A stretch of 64,000 nt of DNA from JAEUMD01 sp050246945 (GTDB lineage: Bacteria > Pseudomonadota > Alphaproteobacteria > Rhizobiales > Hyphomicrobiaceae), in contig JBFWVC010000013.1 in assembly GCA_050246945.1 (NCBI GenBank), positions 89,159 to 153,158 of the forward strand, written 5' to 3'. The notes under the pieces were generated by a model. It was given only the letters and a program-made list of their open reading frames with translations, was not told the origin of the DNA and did not search any database. Numbering within the stretch: position 1 is the first letter of the stretch; each line of letters begins with the position of its first letter. Shown here one piece after another: positions 27,273 through 36,505 of the stretch. The position numbers were made by a program, and so were the translations under genes.

Positions 27273-27577
27273 CAGGCTCGGTTGCTTTGGCGGATTTGAT
27301 AAGGTCAGGAATAGTGTGGGTCGAGTCCGGCCACTGTGGCCCGCTCCGTGTCAGTGCATGAGAACCGAAATCATGCCTCCGTCAGAAGCATGGCTGCTTC
27401 CGTCTCAGCCGATCAGGCTCTGATTTCAGAGACTGATTCACGCCTTCGGCGGTAGCATGGCTGCTTCCGTCTCAGCCGATCAGGCTCTTGCTAACCATCT
27501 TAGCACCCTTGCGAGCACTTGTCCGTCCGCCAATCGGCGTCGGGGCCAGGACACGTCGCGAGCGGCATCCCTGTTTC
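27273..27577. other. Intergenic region with a direct repeat
   Basis: 305 bp between co-directional genes. Apart from the 67-bp-period direct repeat (27387-27488) no gene or terminator is seen. Confidence 0.5.
27387..27488. repeat. 35-bp direct repeat, two copies
   Basis: An identical 35-bp sequence beginning AGCATGGCTGCTTCC occurs at 27387-27421 and 27454-27488 (period 67 bp); similarity extends about 12 bp further upstream with mismatches. The intervening DNA contains CTCTGATTTCAGAG, a small palindrome. It lies in the upstream region of the gene at 26346-27272 (minus strand). Confidence 0.75.
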
Positions 27578-29155
27578 TCAATCCTCATCATCGAACCCCA
27601 GAGCAACATGTGGGAAGGGATTGCTCCATGTATGCGTATCGAGATCGAAGGCGAGGCCCAACTCGGGATCGGCCTGGGTCTGGCGCGTGATGGGGAAGAT
27701 CACGCGGCGGCCATCGCGACGCAGCGAGCCAGGATAGGTGCTCACGCGCTCCTTGGGCTCGCGCACGTCGAGCGGGGTGATGGAGAAGGTGGCGGGATCG
27801 AGCCTGAGCACGGTGGGACCGCGCCAGCGACCGGGGTAATAGCGGCGGTTGAAGATACCGAAAATGTAGACGTGGCCGCTGTCCTCGATCCCGTTCGGCC
27901 AGGTCAGATGCGGGAAGATCTCGGGCGGATACACGAAAATCTCGATGGTGCCGTCTGGATGGCGGACGATGATATCGTTGTAGATCCAGGGGTCCGCGTA
28001 CTCATCGCCGTAGTCGCTCACCTCGCCGCCAATCTGCAACTGCCTGCCATCGGCAAGTTTCAGGCACAATGACTCCTCGCGCACTGCAGTCCAGACGATG
28101 TCGCCGCGCGTGCGTTTCAGCTTTGAGGCTTCGATATCGGCGGTGAGCCGTGCAAACCACGCATCATATTCCGGGGTGCCGAATTCAGGCGTCTCCTCGC
28201 CCAAATCCGCCGGCTGAGCGAACAAGGCCAACTTCGGCTCTGGCGGGGCATGATCACCGAAATGCAGTCGCGCGCGCGAGGGCGCCCAGTTGTGGCGCGC
28301 CATTTCGAGCCAGAAGCGATTTTGGCTGCGCTCGGGATTTTCGGTGCCATACGCCGGATTCTTGAGCTTGCGATAGTCGGCGGCGCTGACGGGGAAAATC
28401 GACTCGTCGCCATGTGCGCGACGCGTCCAGTTTCCGGTTGCGATATCGAACTCGAATACGTGCTCGTTGGGATCGTAGCGGTCGTAGCGTTGAACCTTGC
28501 CGCCTGAGACAAGAATTGTCGTCTCGCCGATCCTCTCGGCGATGTGCCCGTTGATCCAGCCCGGATTTTCACCGGTTGTCACAACGTGCTCGAAGCGCAG
28601 CGTGTGGATGTCGAATTTCAGCACCTGTATCGTGCCGGGGCGGCGCAGATCGTGATAGCCGAGCGAGCCGATCATCCAGATGGTGTCACCGATCAATGTC
28701 GCGGTGTGGAAATCGGTGGGCGGGAAGACATCCCGGGGATAGAGGTAGATCTCGCGGCGACCGCCTGAGTACTCGACCACTACGTCATTGTAGATGCAGA
28801 AGTCGGAGTCGTAGGAATCCTCGTGCTCGCCGGCGATATGGATGACGCGGCCATCGGGCAGCGCTGTCGTCGTGCGGCCGAAGCGCTCCCAACTCCAGGC
28901 GGGACCGGGTTCGCTGTCACGGTAGCTTGAGTGGGAAGGATTTCTGCATTCCTGCCCCTTGCGGCTTCTCCAATGATCGTGCCCGACGTGCTGGCGCAGC
29001 GCGTAGCCGGTCCAGCCGTTTTCGATCGACAGCTGCCAGAGCGGATTCTCGACCCACTCGGGATGCGCTGTGCCATAGCGCGTGCGCGTTTGGTTGTGGC
29101 GTTCGGTACGCGGCTCGCTCATGGCGGTTATGCGGGGCTTTCCGTTCCCTTCCAC
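27578..29155 (-). CDS. Duplicated beta-propeller-like protein of unknown function
   Basis: 525 aa from GTG, or 514 aa from the internal ATG (MSEPRTERH). The protein has two related halves: DGRVIHIAGEHEDSYDSDF…IYNDVVVEYSGG…YLYPRDVFP and DGRQLQIGGEVSDYGDEY…IYNDIIVRHPDG…FVYPPEIFP, each followed by a strand-rich kelch-like stretch (IWMIGSLGYHD; VYIFGIFNRRY). This points to an internal duplication and a kelch-like propeller or beta sandwich. No signal peptide, catalytic motif or membrane helix is seen, so it is probably cytosolic. Function unknown. Confidence 0.75.
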   Translation of the reverse strand: MEGNGKPRITAMSEPRTERHNQTRTRYGTAHPEWVENPLWQLSIENGWTGYALRQHVGHDHWRSRKGQECRNPSHSSYRDSEPGPAWSWERFGRTTTALPDGRVIHIAGEHEDSYDSDFCIYNDVVVEYSGGRREIYLYPRDVFPPTDFHTATLIGDTIWMIGSLGYHDLRRPGTIQVLKFDIHTLRFEHVVTTGENPGWINGHIAERIGETTILVSGGKVQRYDRYDPNEHVFEFDIATGNWTRRAHGDESIFPVSAADYRKLKNPAYGTENPERSQNRFWLEMARHNWAPSRARLHFGDHAPPEPKLALFAQPADLGEETPEFGTPEYDAWFARLTADIEASKLKRTRGDIVWTAVREESLCLKLADGRQLQIGGEVSDYGDEYADPWIYNDIIVRHPDGTIEIFVYPPEIFPHLTWPNGIEDSGHVYIFGIFNRRYYPGRWRGPTVLRLDPATFSITPLDVREPKERVSTYPGSLRRDGRRVIFPITRQTQADPELGLAFDLDTHTWSNPFPHVALGFDDED

Positions 29156-29197
29156 TGGTGATGCAAAAATAGTGCGCGGTGAATGGGGGGCAACAAC

Positions 29198-29230
29198 AAA
29201 AAAGCGCCCGGTGCCGTGGCTCCGGGCGCT
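29198..29230 (-). terminator. Intrinsic terminator of carD
   Basis: Read on the minus strand: AGCGCCCGG stem, 10-nt loop, CCGGGCGCT, then TTTTTT. Perfect 9-bp stem followed by a T-run, about 60 bp after the carD stop. Confidence 0.85.
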
Positions 29231-29292
29231 CGTGTCAGTATCTAAGGTTCATCTCAACATGATTGGCCGCCCGCCTTTGTGGCGTTGCCGCT

Positions 29293-30327
29293 TCAAGCGG
29301 CCGCGGCTTCCTCTGCCTCCTCGGCTTCGGCTTCCGCCTCGGCGGCCGCGCGACGACCCTTCGCACTCTTCGAGAGCACGTCGGTGATGCGCTGGACCGC
29401 GCCCCGCTCGTCGAGCTTCTCGACAGCGGCCAACTCGCGAGCCATACGGTCGAGGGCGTCCTCATAGAGCTGACGCTCGGAATAGGATTGCTCAGGCTGG
29501 GCCTCGGAGCGATAGAGGTCGCGGACGACCTCGGCGATCGAAATGAGGTTGCCGGAGTTGATCTTGGCAATGTACTCCTGCGCGCGTCGGCTCCACATGG
29601 TGCGCTTGACGCGGGCACGGCCCTTCAGGGTATCCATCGCCTTCTTGACCGTGTCCGCCTCCGCGAGTTTGCGCATACCAACGCTTTCAAGCTTGCCGGT
29701 CGGCACGCGCAGCGTCAGCTTCTCCTTCTCGAAGGTGATCACGAACAGCTCTAGCGAGTGGCCTGCGATCTCCTGCTCCTCGATGCCGACGATGCGGCCG
29801 ACGCCGTGGGCGGGATAAACCACGTACTCGTTCAGCTTGAAGCCGTGACGCTGGCCCTTCTCCTTCTTCTCCTGGGGCTTGGCTGCGGCAGAAGCAGGAG
29901 CCGAGATCTTTTCAGCAGCAGGCGCGGCAACGGCTGCGGCTACCGCGCGCTGCGGTGCAGGCTTGCGCTTGGAGGCCTTGGCGACAGCAGCAACGGCAGC
30001 AGGCTTGGCCGCGGCCGGCGTCTTGACAGCGGCCGGCTTTGCCGCCACGGCCTTTGCGGGCACGGCGGGCTTCTTGGCGACAGCCGGCGCAGCCTTGGCT
30101 TCGGCGACCTTCGCCACTGCTGACTTCTTGGCTGCGGGCTTAGCAGCGGCCTTTGCGGCCGGCTTCTTGGCAGGAGACTTTGCAGGTGCTTTCGACGCGT
30201 TCTTGACAGCCGGAGCAGCGGCTGCTTTGGCCACCTTGTTCGTCTTGGCCGGAGCCTTCTTGGCGGCGCTCGGAGAAGCGGCCTTGGGCGTGCGAACCTT
30301 CGACTGTGTCTTATTCTTCTGGGCCAT
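29293..30327 (-). CDS. CarD-family RNA polymerase-binding regulator with histone-H1-like N-terminal tail
   Basis: About 344 aa from MAQKNKTQSK. The C-terminal half (about 162-320) is a full CarD/CdnL protein: the RNAP-interacting Tudor-like part (FKLNEYVVYPAHGVGRIVGIEEQEI) and the helical DNA-binding part (RRAQEYIAKINSGNLISIAEVVRDLYR). CarD stabilises the open promoter complex at rRNA and other housekeeping promoters. The ~155-residue N terminus consists almost only of Ala, Lys, Pro and Val in KPAA/KKPA repeats like the tail of histone H1; the last 20 residues are Glu/Ala-rich. Relatives I recall are about 170-200 aa without such a tail. Confidence 0.88.
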   Translation of the reverse strand: MAQKNKTQSKVRTPKAASPSAAKKAPAKTNKVAKAAAAPAVKNASKAPAKSPAKKPAAKAAAKPAAKKSAVAKVAEAKAAPAVAKKPAVPAKAVAAKPAAVKTPAAAKPAAVAAVAKASKRKPAPQRAVAAAVAAPAAEKISAPASAAAKPQEKKEKGQRHGFKLNEYVVYPAHGVGRIVGIEEQEIAGHSLELFVITFEKEKLTLRVPTGKLESVGMRKLAEADTVKKAMDTLKGRARVKRTMWSRRAQEYIAKINSGNLISIAEVVRDLYRSEAQPEQSYSERQLYEDALDRMARELAAVEKLDERGAVQRITDVLSKSAKGRRAAAEAEAEAEEAEEAAAA

Positions 30328-31017
30328 CAGCGTCGTCTCACTCTTTGAACTCGAACCTGGATGCCGGCCCACCCGGCAGCTCAGGGAACTCGCGCCCAGT
30401 CACCTGGCCGCGAAAAAAACCACGGCGGACGGCAAGTGCCCCACCCTGGTGTCTCGTTGGCATCGCAGGCGCACGCTCGCGAGCTGCACTCGGCAGCTCC
30501 TCCGCCCGCAATGCCATGGCTAAACTGCTCAGTTCATCTCATCCCGCCAAAGCGACGAAAGGCCATTGACGGCAGCAGGCGATGCTGGTTGTATGGGCTT
30601 GCGGTTGTTATTCAGCAACGCGTGGTCCCGATCTGTGTCAGCTTGGCCACATTCGGTAAGACTGTAACACAATCTTCACGCAAAATGAAGTGGTGTCGCG
30701 CTGCAACGCCTTCAAGCGCTTAATTTCAGCTGCCAACTTTTCGTGTTTTTTGCAGCGCAGCAATTCTGAGGTGTGGGGCTCGGTCCTGAATCCAATCGGG
30801 AAATTCGCTCCTGCCAAGCGAATAGGAGCGGGAAGCGTAAATTTTGTCGCACCCCCGCAGTGCCCCACAGCCACGTTATCGGGGCCGTGGGCTCCAATGA
30901 CCCCCGCCAGATCACGGTCAAGGTTTGCTGAACCGCCACACCGCGTGTGCAGCACCAAAAGCCATGCGCGACACGACGTTATTTGAACAAGGCATCAATA
31001 TCCGCATTGTTCAGGCA
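30328..31017. other. 690-bp intergenic region upstream of carD
   Basis: No convincing gene; short frames on both strands lack coding character. The stretch 30560-30840 is richer in A/T than its surroundings and may hold the carD promoter or a small RNA, but no known RNA family was recognised. Confidence 0.4.
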
Positions 31018-31356
31018 TCAATCGCCCGAGCCGGGCTTGTCTGAAAAATACTTGTCGAACTTGTCCGCCACGTCCTTGAATTCCTCCGCTTCGGGAAGCG
31101 CGTCCTTCTTGGCGGTGATATTGGGCCACTTGTCCGCGTATTCGCGGTTGACCTCGAGCCATTTCTCCAAACCCGGCTCGGTGTCCGGCTTGATCGCCTC
31201 GACGGGGCACTCAGGCTCGCAGACGCCGCAATCGATGCATTCGTCGGGATGAATGACAAGCATATTTTCACCCTCGTAGAAGCAATCGACGGGGCAGACC
31301 TCGACGCAATCCGTGTACTTGCACTTGATGCACTTGTCGTTGACGATATAGGTCAT
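31018..31356 (-). CDS. fdxA: Seven-iron ferredoxin
   Basis: 112 aa. Two cluster motifs near the N terminus: CIKCKYTDCVEVCPVDCF (3Fe-4S plus 4Fe-4S) and CIDCGVCEPECPVEA. The ~50-residue acidic C-terminal extension is usual for FdxA of alphaproteobacteria. Low-potential electron carrier; could serve desaturase or biosynthetic reductases. Lies between the S4 protein and carD on the same strand, a gene order I recall from other Rhizobiales. Confidence 0.92.
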   Translation of the reverse strand: MTYIVNDKCIKCKYTDCVEVCPVDCFYEGENMLVIHPDECIDCGVCEPECPVEAIKPDTEPGLEKWLEVNREYADKWPNITAKKDALPEAEEFKDVADKFDKYFSDKPGSGD

Positions 31357-31539
31357 TGGCTCATGTTCCGTTCGGGTTCTGCGTGACGCCTATATAACGG
31401 GCCCGGCCACGCTGCCAAGCCCCGGTCCGCATTCTGTTCGCCACACCTGCGTTGACAGGGCGGCGTCAACATGGCCTGCGATGACATAGCCGGCCACGGC
31501 TCTACACGAAGTCCCGCCGCCGGTCGAAGTCATACGCCG

Positions 31540-31989
31540 TCAGCGGCGGCCGCGGAGATGATCGATCAGGCGACGATCGCGCTTGGTGGGCCGGCCGGTA
31601 CCTGCCCCGCGCTCCGCCTGTGGGACGAGGCTAGGCGCACGAGCAGACCCGGCGGCATCTGTACGCTGCATGTCAGGATTGGGCGACGCCGAGTTTGGTG
31701 TCAATTCCTCAAATAGTCCCTGTGCCTCGCTGGCTGGGCCGCGGCGGATGCCAGACGCAACGACCTTCAAGATGCGCACCTTGCGGCCCACAGAAACGGT
31801 AACGACATCGCCGATCTTTACCGCATGGGCGGGCTTGTCGATCTTCTGGCGATTGACGCGCACCTTGCCTGACGTAACGAGGCCTGCGGCCAGCGTGCGC
31901 GACTTCACCACACGAGCGAACCAGAGCCACTTGTCGAGGCGCTGGCCCGAGCCGAGCACACTCTTGTGTTGCTCGTCGTCGAGTGCCAT
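31540..31989 (-). CDS. S4-domain RNA-binding protein (Hsp15/HslR-like)
   Basis: 149 aa. An S4 domain occupies residues about 16-62 (RLDKWLWFARVVKSRTLAAGLVTSGKVRVNRQKIDKPAHAV), the fold used by Hsp15 to bind stalled 50S subunits. The C-terminal part is Ala/Arg/Pro-rich and low in complexity. Its ATG shares one base with the stop codon of the upstream helicase (TGATG), so translation of the two is coupled. Link with the RNA helicase suggests a shared RNA-quality or ribosome role. Confidence 0.83.
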   Translation of the reverse strand: MALDDEQHKSVLGSGQRLDKWLWFARVVKSRTLAAGLVTSGKVRVNRQKIDKPAHAVKIGDVVTVSVGRKVRILKVVASGIRRGPASEAQGLFEELTPNSASPNPDMQRTDAAGSARAPSLVPQAERGAGTGRPTKRDRRLIDHLRGRR

Positions 31990-34900
31990 CAGGAGGTCTT
32001 CTCTTTCGACTGCTTCGCCATCGCTTCCTTGAGGGCGCCCAGCGCTGCGAAGGGCGAGTCTGGATCCACGCCACCCTTCTTCTGCTGGCGTGGTCCGGAG
32101 GAAACCACCTGGGGCCCGCGCTGCTCGTCGCCCCGTTTGCCGTGGCGCCGGTCGCGTCCACTGTGCTCGCGCTTCTGATGGCTGCCCTGCTCACGACGCT
32201 CATGGCCGGCCGCTTGGCGGTCCTTTTCCCGGCCACGCTGCGCGCGATCGCGACGACGGCCGTCCCGCTCAGCCTCGTCGCGTTGGGGACGTTCGGCCGC
32301 CTCGGTGCGAGGCTCAACAGACGTGCCGCCGAGCTCCGGCCCGGCGGAAGCGTGCGCGGTCGGCTGACCGCCTCCGTGTCCACGGCGTCCGCGGCGGCGT
32401 TCGCGCTGCTGGCTGCGGTCGGACCGATGCCTGCGCGGACGCCAAATCTCGACGACCTGCGCCTCGGAGGGCGCGGGTTCCGATGCAGCTTCCTCCGCAG
32501 CAGCGGACGCAACTGCCGCCGGCTCGTCCGGAGGTTCCGCCTGATCGCCCTCGGGAATTGCCTCCGAAGCCTCACCGTCGGCTACGCTGGCGGCGGCTTC
32601 CGCTGCTGCATCTGCTGCCGCTTCCGTGGAAGCCGCCGTGGCGTCGGGCGCGGAATCGCTTGGCGCGTCCATCTTCCCGGCATGGACGCCCGCGTGGGCA
32701 GACTCGGCAGTGGCCGGTGTCGTCGCAGATGCGCCGGCGCGTCCGGCCGTTTCCTGATTCATCCCAGTTGGGACAAGCGCAGGCGATACGGTCTTTCGCT
32801 CGACCCAGAAGCCGAGCGATTTGAGCACCGCGCCCAGCTCCTCTGGCGAGCAGCCCAGGATCGACATCATGTCCGGAAGGATGGTGAAGCCGCCGTCGCC
32901 GGTTGCCCCCGCCGGCGCTCTGTCTCCGGGAGTTTGAGGCCGCCATGCGAGCAGCGGGCGAATGAGATCGGCGAGCCGCTCAAGGATGTCGATGCGCACG
33001 ACACGCGGTCCGCAAGGGTGGAAGCCACAAGCCCGGTAGAACGCTTCGGGCGTGCCTGGGGCGGCGGCAACCGATGTAAGACCTGCTCGCGGCGGCTCAG
33101 GCATGGCGCCGAGTGTGAGGCCATGCTCGCCAGCATGCTTCATCGACCAGAGCGTCAAGACCAGCTCCGCGGCGGCTGGCTTCAGCAGGACCGGCACGAA
33201 TATGTTGAACGCACCAAAGCGCACACCGTAGCGGCGCAGGCTGGCGCGGGCAGGCTGATCAAGTGTTCGGATCTCGTCAGCCACCGCTTCGCGCCTCAAT
33301 ACACCGAAGCCCTCGACGAGGCGGAAGGCAATGCCGCGAGCGAGGCCGGTCAGGTCCTCCGCCTTGGCGAGATCGACGAGCGGTTTCAGCTTGTCGGCCA
33401 CCAATTCGACGATCCACTTGTCGAGACGTGCCTGGACCTTTTCACGGTCGGGGACCGAAAGATGCTCATCGACATAAAGCGACACCACCGGCTTCAGCGG
33501 ATCATCCGACGGCTCAATGCATGCAATCTCCTCGTCGCGCCACAGGATGGAACCCGCGCGCGTCAGCTTGAACGCATCGGGTTTGGCGGCAGCGACGCGG
33601 CGCGCGCGCATGGCGAGTTCGCGGGAGAGGACCTGCGCCGCGGCATGACGTGACGCCTTACCGTGTACATCCTCCGAGGTCGTGTCGGGCCAGAACCGGA
33701 ATCCCTTCAACCGGCCGACGAAGTGGCTTTCCACCTCGATCGCTCCGTCGTCGCTGATGGTCGCAGTCAGCTCGTCCTTGTCGCGCATGCCCTTCATCAG
33801 CGCACTTGTGCGGCGGTCGACGAACCGCTGCGTGAGGCACTCGTGCAGCGCATCGGACAGCTGATCCTCGATCTCGCGCGTGCGACCCTGCCAATGGGCC
33901 GGATCCTTCAGCCAATCGGCGCGGTTCGAAACGAACGTCCATGTGCGAATATGGGCGATCCTGTTGGCCAGAGTGTCGATGTCGCCATCGGTACGGTCGG
34001 AGAAGGCGACGTGCTTGGCGAACCAATCCTCGGGAATGCGTCCCTCAGGTCCCATCAGGAACTTGTAGAGGTTGCCAATCAGCTCGGCATGGGAGTTGAT
34101 CGAGATCTTGCGGTAATCGGGAACCTGGCAGACGTCCCACAGGCGCTCCACTGCGAGCCTGCCGTGCGCCTTGTCCATCACCTCAGGGTCGCGGCTGACT
34201 ATCTCGAGCGCCTCCAGGTCATCGGCCGTGCGGGCGCGGACGAGCCGCTGCTCGCCGGGCACGGCACGCAAGCTCTCCTGCAATGCCGGCACACTCGCAT
34301 AATTCAGGTTGCGGTTACGCCACTGAAGCACCTTCACACTGTCGAAAGAGTGGTTCTCCAGCCGCTCGATCAGGTCGGGTTCCAGCGGCGGCACGCCACC
34401 GGTTACACCGAATGTTCCATCATTCATGTGGCGGCCGGCGCGGCCGGCGATTTGACCCAGTTCGCCCGGCGTCAGATTGCGATGGTGCTGGCCATCGAAC
34501 TTGCGGACGGAAGCGAACGCAACGTGGTCAACGTCGAGGTTGAGCCCCATGCCGATAGCATCGGTGGCGACCAGGAAATCGACGTCGCCCGACTGGTAGA
34601 GAGCGACCTGCGCATTGCGCGTGCGCGGCGAAAGGGCACCCAGCACCACGGCGGCGCCACCACGCTGGCGGCGGATCAGTTCGGCAATGGCGTAGACATC
34701 GTTGGCAGAGAAGGCGACCACCGCCGAACGGGTCGGCAGGCGGGTGATCTTCTTCTCGCCCGCATAGGTGAGCTTGGAGAGGCGTGGACGCGAGATGAAA
34801 TTGGCGCCAGGAATGAGATCGGCGATCGCCTCGCGCATCGTCTGCGCGCCGAGAAGCAGCGTCTCCTCGCGGCCGCGGGCGTTGAGCATTCGATCAGTGA

Positions 34901-35237
34901 AGACGTGTCCGCGTTCGGGGTCGGCGGCGAGCTGGATCTCGTCTATCGCGAGAAAATCGACGTCGATGTCACGTGGCATGGCCTCGACCGTCGCCACCCA
35001 ATAGCGCGCGCGCTCGGGCCGGATCTTCTCCTCGCCGGTGATCAGCGCCACCCTGTCGGCGCCGACGCGGGCTGCTATCTTGTCGTAGACCTCGCGCGCC
35101 AGGAGGCGCAGCGGCAGGCCGATCATGCCGCTTTGATGGCCGAGCATGCGCTCTATGGCGAGGTGGGTCTTTCCGGTATTGGTCGGGCCGAGCACCGCGG
35201 TCACATGGCGGATGCGCGCCTCGAAATCGTTGCCCAT
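31989..35237 (-). CDS. Large SUV3/MgpS-like RNA helicase
   Basis: 1082 aa from the ATG preceded by CCAGGAGC. Superfamily-2 helicase with GPTNTGKTHLA (Walker A, about 16-26), IDEIQLA in place of DEAD, LATDAIGMGLNLD and QIAGRAGRH. This set is typical of the mitochondrial SUV3 lineage and its bacterial relatives (MgpS). Residues beyond about 850 are Ala/Glu-rich, then strongly Arg/Gly/Asp-rich, ending QSKEKTS. In mitochondria SUV3 works with an exoribonuclease on RNA decay. Coupled to the S4 gene by a TGATG overlap. The frame is open for 83 more codons upstream, without similarity. Confidence 0.88.
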   Translation of the reverse strand: MGNDFEARIRHVTAVLGPTNTGKTHLAIERMLGHQSGMIGLPLRLLAREVYDKIAARVGADRVALITGEEKIRPERARYWVATVEAMPRDIDVDFLAIDEIQLAADPERGHVFTDRMLNARGREETLLLGAQTMREAIADLIPGANFISRPRLSKLTYAGEKKITRLPTRSAVVAFSANDVYAIAELIRRQRGGAAVVLGALSPRTRNAQVALYQSGDVDFLVATDAIGMGLNLDVDHVAFASVRKFDGQHHRNLTPGELGQIAGRAGRHMNDGTFGVTGGVPPLEPDLIERLENHSFDSVKVLQWRNRNLNYASVPALQESLRAVPGEQRLVRARTADDLEALEIVSRDPEVMDKAHGRLAVERLWDVCQVPDYRKISINSHAELIGNLYKFLMGPEGRIPEDWFAKHVAFSDRTDGDIDTLANRIAHIRTWTFVSNRADWLKDPAHWQGRTREIEDQLSDALHECLTQRFVDRRTSALMKGMRDKDELTATISDDGAIEVESHFVGRLKGFRFWPDTTSEDVHGKASRHAAAQVLSRELAMRARRVAAAKPDAFKLTRAGSILWRDEEIACIEPSDDPLKPVVSLYVDEHLSVPDREKVQARLDKWIVELVADKLKPLVDLAKAEDLTGLARGIAFRLVEGFGVLRREAVADEIRTLDQPARASLRRYGVRFGAFNIFVPVLLKPAAAELVLTLWSMKHAGEHGLTLGAMPEPPRAGLTSVAAAPGTPEAFYRACGFHPCGPRVVRIDILERLADLIRPLLAWRPQTPGDRAPAGATGDGGFTILPDMMSILGCSPEELGAVLKSLGFWVERKTVSPALVPTGMNQETAGRAGASATTPATAESAHAGVHAGKMDAPSDSAPDATAASTEAAADAAAEAAASVADGEASEAIPEGDQAEPPDEPAAVASAAAEEAASEPAPSEAQVVEIWRPRRHRSDRSQQRERRRGRRGHGGGQPTAHASAGPELGGTSVEPRTEAAERPQRDEAERDGRRRDRAQRGREKDRQAAGHERREQGSHQKREHSGRDRRHGKRGDEQRGPQVVSSGPRQQKKGGVDPDSPFAALGALKEAMAKQSKEKTS

Positions 35238-35656
35238 ACGTGAAGGCTCCTGGTCTCTTTGGCCCTTGGCATTGCATTGGGCTCGGCCGAGATCAAGGCT
35301 TTCGTTGGGCGGCAGCGGGCTTGAACAGCGCGCAAACAGGGAAAGTTGGGGGCATGTGCCCGGCCCACGGGGCCGTCGCGAGGGGGCGGACACATGCCTA
35401 GCCCCATTATAGATGAACTCGCGGACCGACATCTCCCGCGGGCGCGTGGAGCCGCCTGGAGAAGGTCGAAAGTCGCGGCGGGCCACGACGCCAAGCTCTT
35501 GGACACCGTGGGCGGGAGCAGAACCTCGGAAATCCGGGACCCTGCGCTCGCCAAAATGTGAGGGCTACGACCTGCGCGGGAAACGTCGACACGTCAACGA
35601 CCAGCGGGAGGCGGCCAGGTCTCGGCACCCGCACCAGGTGCCTCACACCAAGTGCC
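35238..35656. other. Intergenic region upstream of the large helicase
   Basis: 419 bp, no gene. It contains the long hairpin at 35347-35406 and two adjacent 14-bp near-copies of CACCAGGTGCCTCA near 35633-35660. Confidence 0.45.
35347..35406. repeat. Long-arm inverted repeat
   Basis: GGCATGTG (35351-35358) pairs with CACATGCC (35391-35398), and the flanking TGGGG can pair with CCCCA. The GC-rich loop can fold further. It lies about 110 bp before the helicase start. Confidence 0.45.
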
Positions 35657-36505
35657 TCAATTGGCGTAGGCGATCTGACCCTGGTCAGATGTGAGAATGT
35701 CGATCTTCTGCAACTTCAGAACCGCCGAACCGACAAGCGTTGGAATCTTGATCTCGTGGGGTACGTACAGGCCAGCGTTCGGCATCGGTAGCATGGTGAT
35801 CTCGATCTTCAAGGATCGGACGAGGTCATCGGTCTCGCTACCGCGCTTGTAGCCCGAGATCGGCCGATAGCGCATTTCGCAGACATGGACCACGCCCTGC
35901 TGGCCTGCGAGCGGACGCGTGCCGGCCGGTTCCAAAAGGAGGTCGAAACGCTGCAAACCGTCGTAAATGGGCAAGCGCTGATTGCAAGGGTTGTCGCCGG
36001 CCGGACGAGTCAAAGCCATCACGGCGGTGAGCGGATCGAGCACACCCTTGAGGTGGGAGCGTTCAACGGGAACCATTTCGGGGGTCATCGGCAGCGGGGG
36101 GCTCGCGGCGGAGTTTGTCACGGCGCCGTTGCGGAAGGACATGCGCACCGAGCCCGACTTGGCGCTCGAGTTGTAATCGAACGTGTAGCCGGAAGGGGAA
36201 GCATTCGCGCCAGAAATCTGGCCAGCCGTGCGCGTCAGGCCCTGCCATTTGACGAAACCCAGGAGCGCGGAAATTTCTGCATCGCCGGTCAGCGCATAGC
36301 TCTTGGCGCGCACTTCCACGTCAAAAGCAAAGCTGCCGATGTCAAAGCCGTTGAAGGAGATCGTGTACACGGCTGAAACATGGCTCGGCCAGTCGGCGTC
36401 GGCGGCGGCACGTGCATGCCGGGAGCCGGAAAGGCCGGACAGGACGAGCAAACCAGCGGCTGCCAGCCCGAGCCGCGCGGAGCGCGACTTCAACGCGGAA
36501 AACAT
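35657..36505 (-). CDS. DUF3108-family exported protein
   Basis: About 282 aa from the ATG after GGGGAAG. An N-terminal signal peptide (LGLAAAGLLVLSGLSGSRHARA) precedes a beta-rich protein with the DUF3108 pattern (YTISFNGFDIGSFAFDVEV, LDPLTAVMALTRP, ALYVPHEIKIPT-like end). Family members are periplasmic or outer-membrane-associated proteins of unknown biochemical role. Divergent from rpmB, an arrangement that I recall as conserved in Rhizobiales. Confidence 0.82.
   Translation of the reverse strand: MFSALKSRSARLGLAAAGLLVLSGLSGSRHARAAADADWPSHVSAVYTISFNGFDIGSFAFDVEVRAKSYALTGDAEISALLGFVKWQGLTRTAGQISGANASPSGYTFDYNSSAKSGSVRMSFRNGAVTNSAASPPLPMTPEMVPVERSHLKGVLDPLTAVMALTRPAGDNPCNQRLPIYDGLQRFDLLLEPAGTRPLAGQQGVVHVCEMRYRPISGYKRGSETDDLVRSLKIEITMLPMPNAGLYVPHEIKIPTLVGSAVLKLQKIDILTSDQGQIAYAN

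Noticed and set aside
30638..30958. 106-codon minus-strand frame upstream of carD
   Set aside because: No ribosome site, no family, mixed composition; treated as non-coding.
31983..35243. Two long plus-strand frames (556 and 526 codons) opposite the large helicase
   Set aside because: Antisense to a protein with clear helicase motifs; composition typical of GC-rich shadows.
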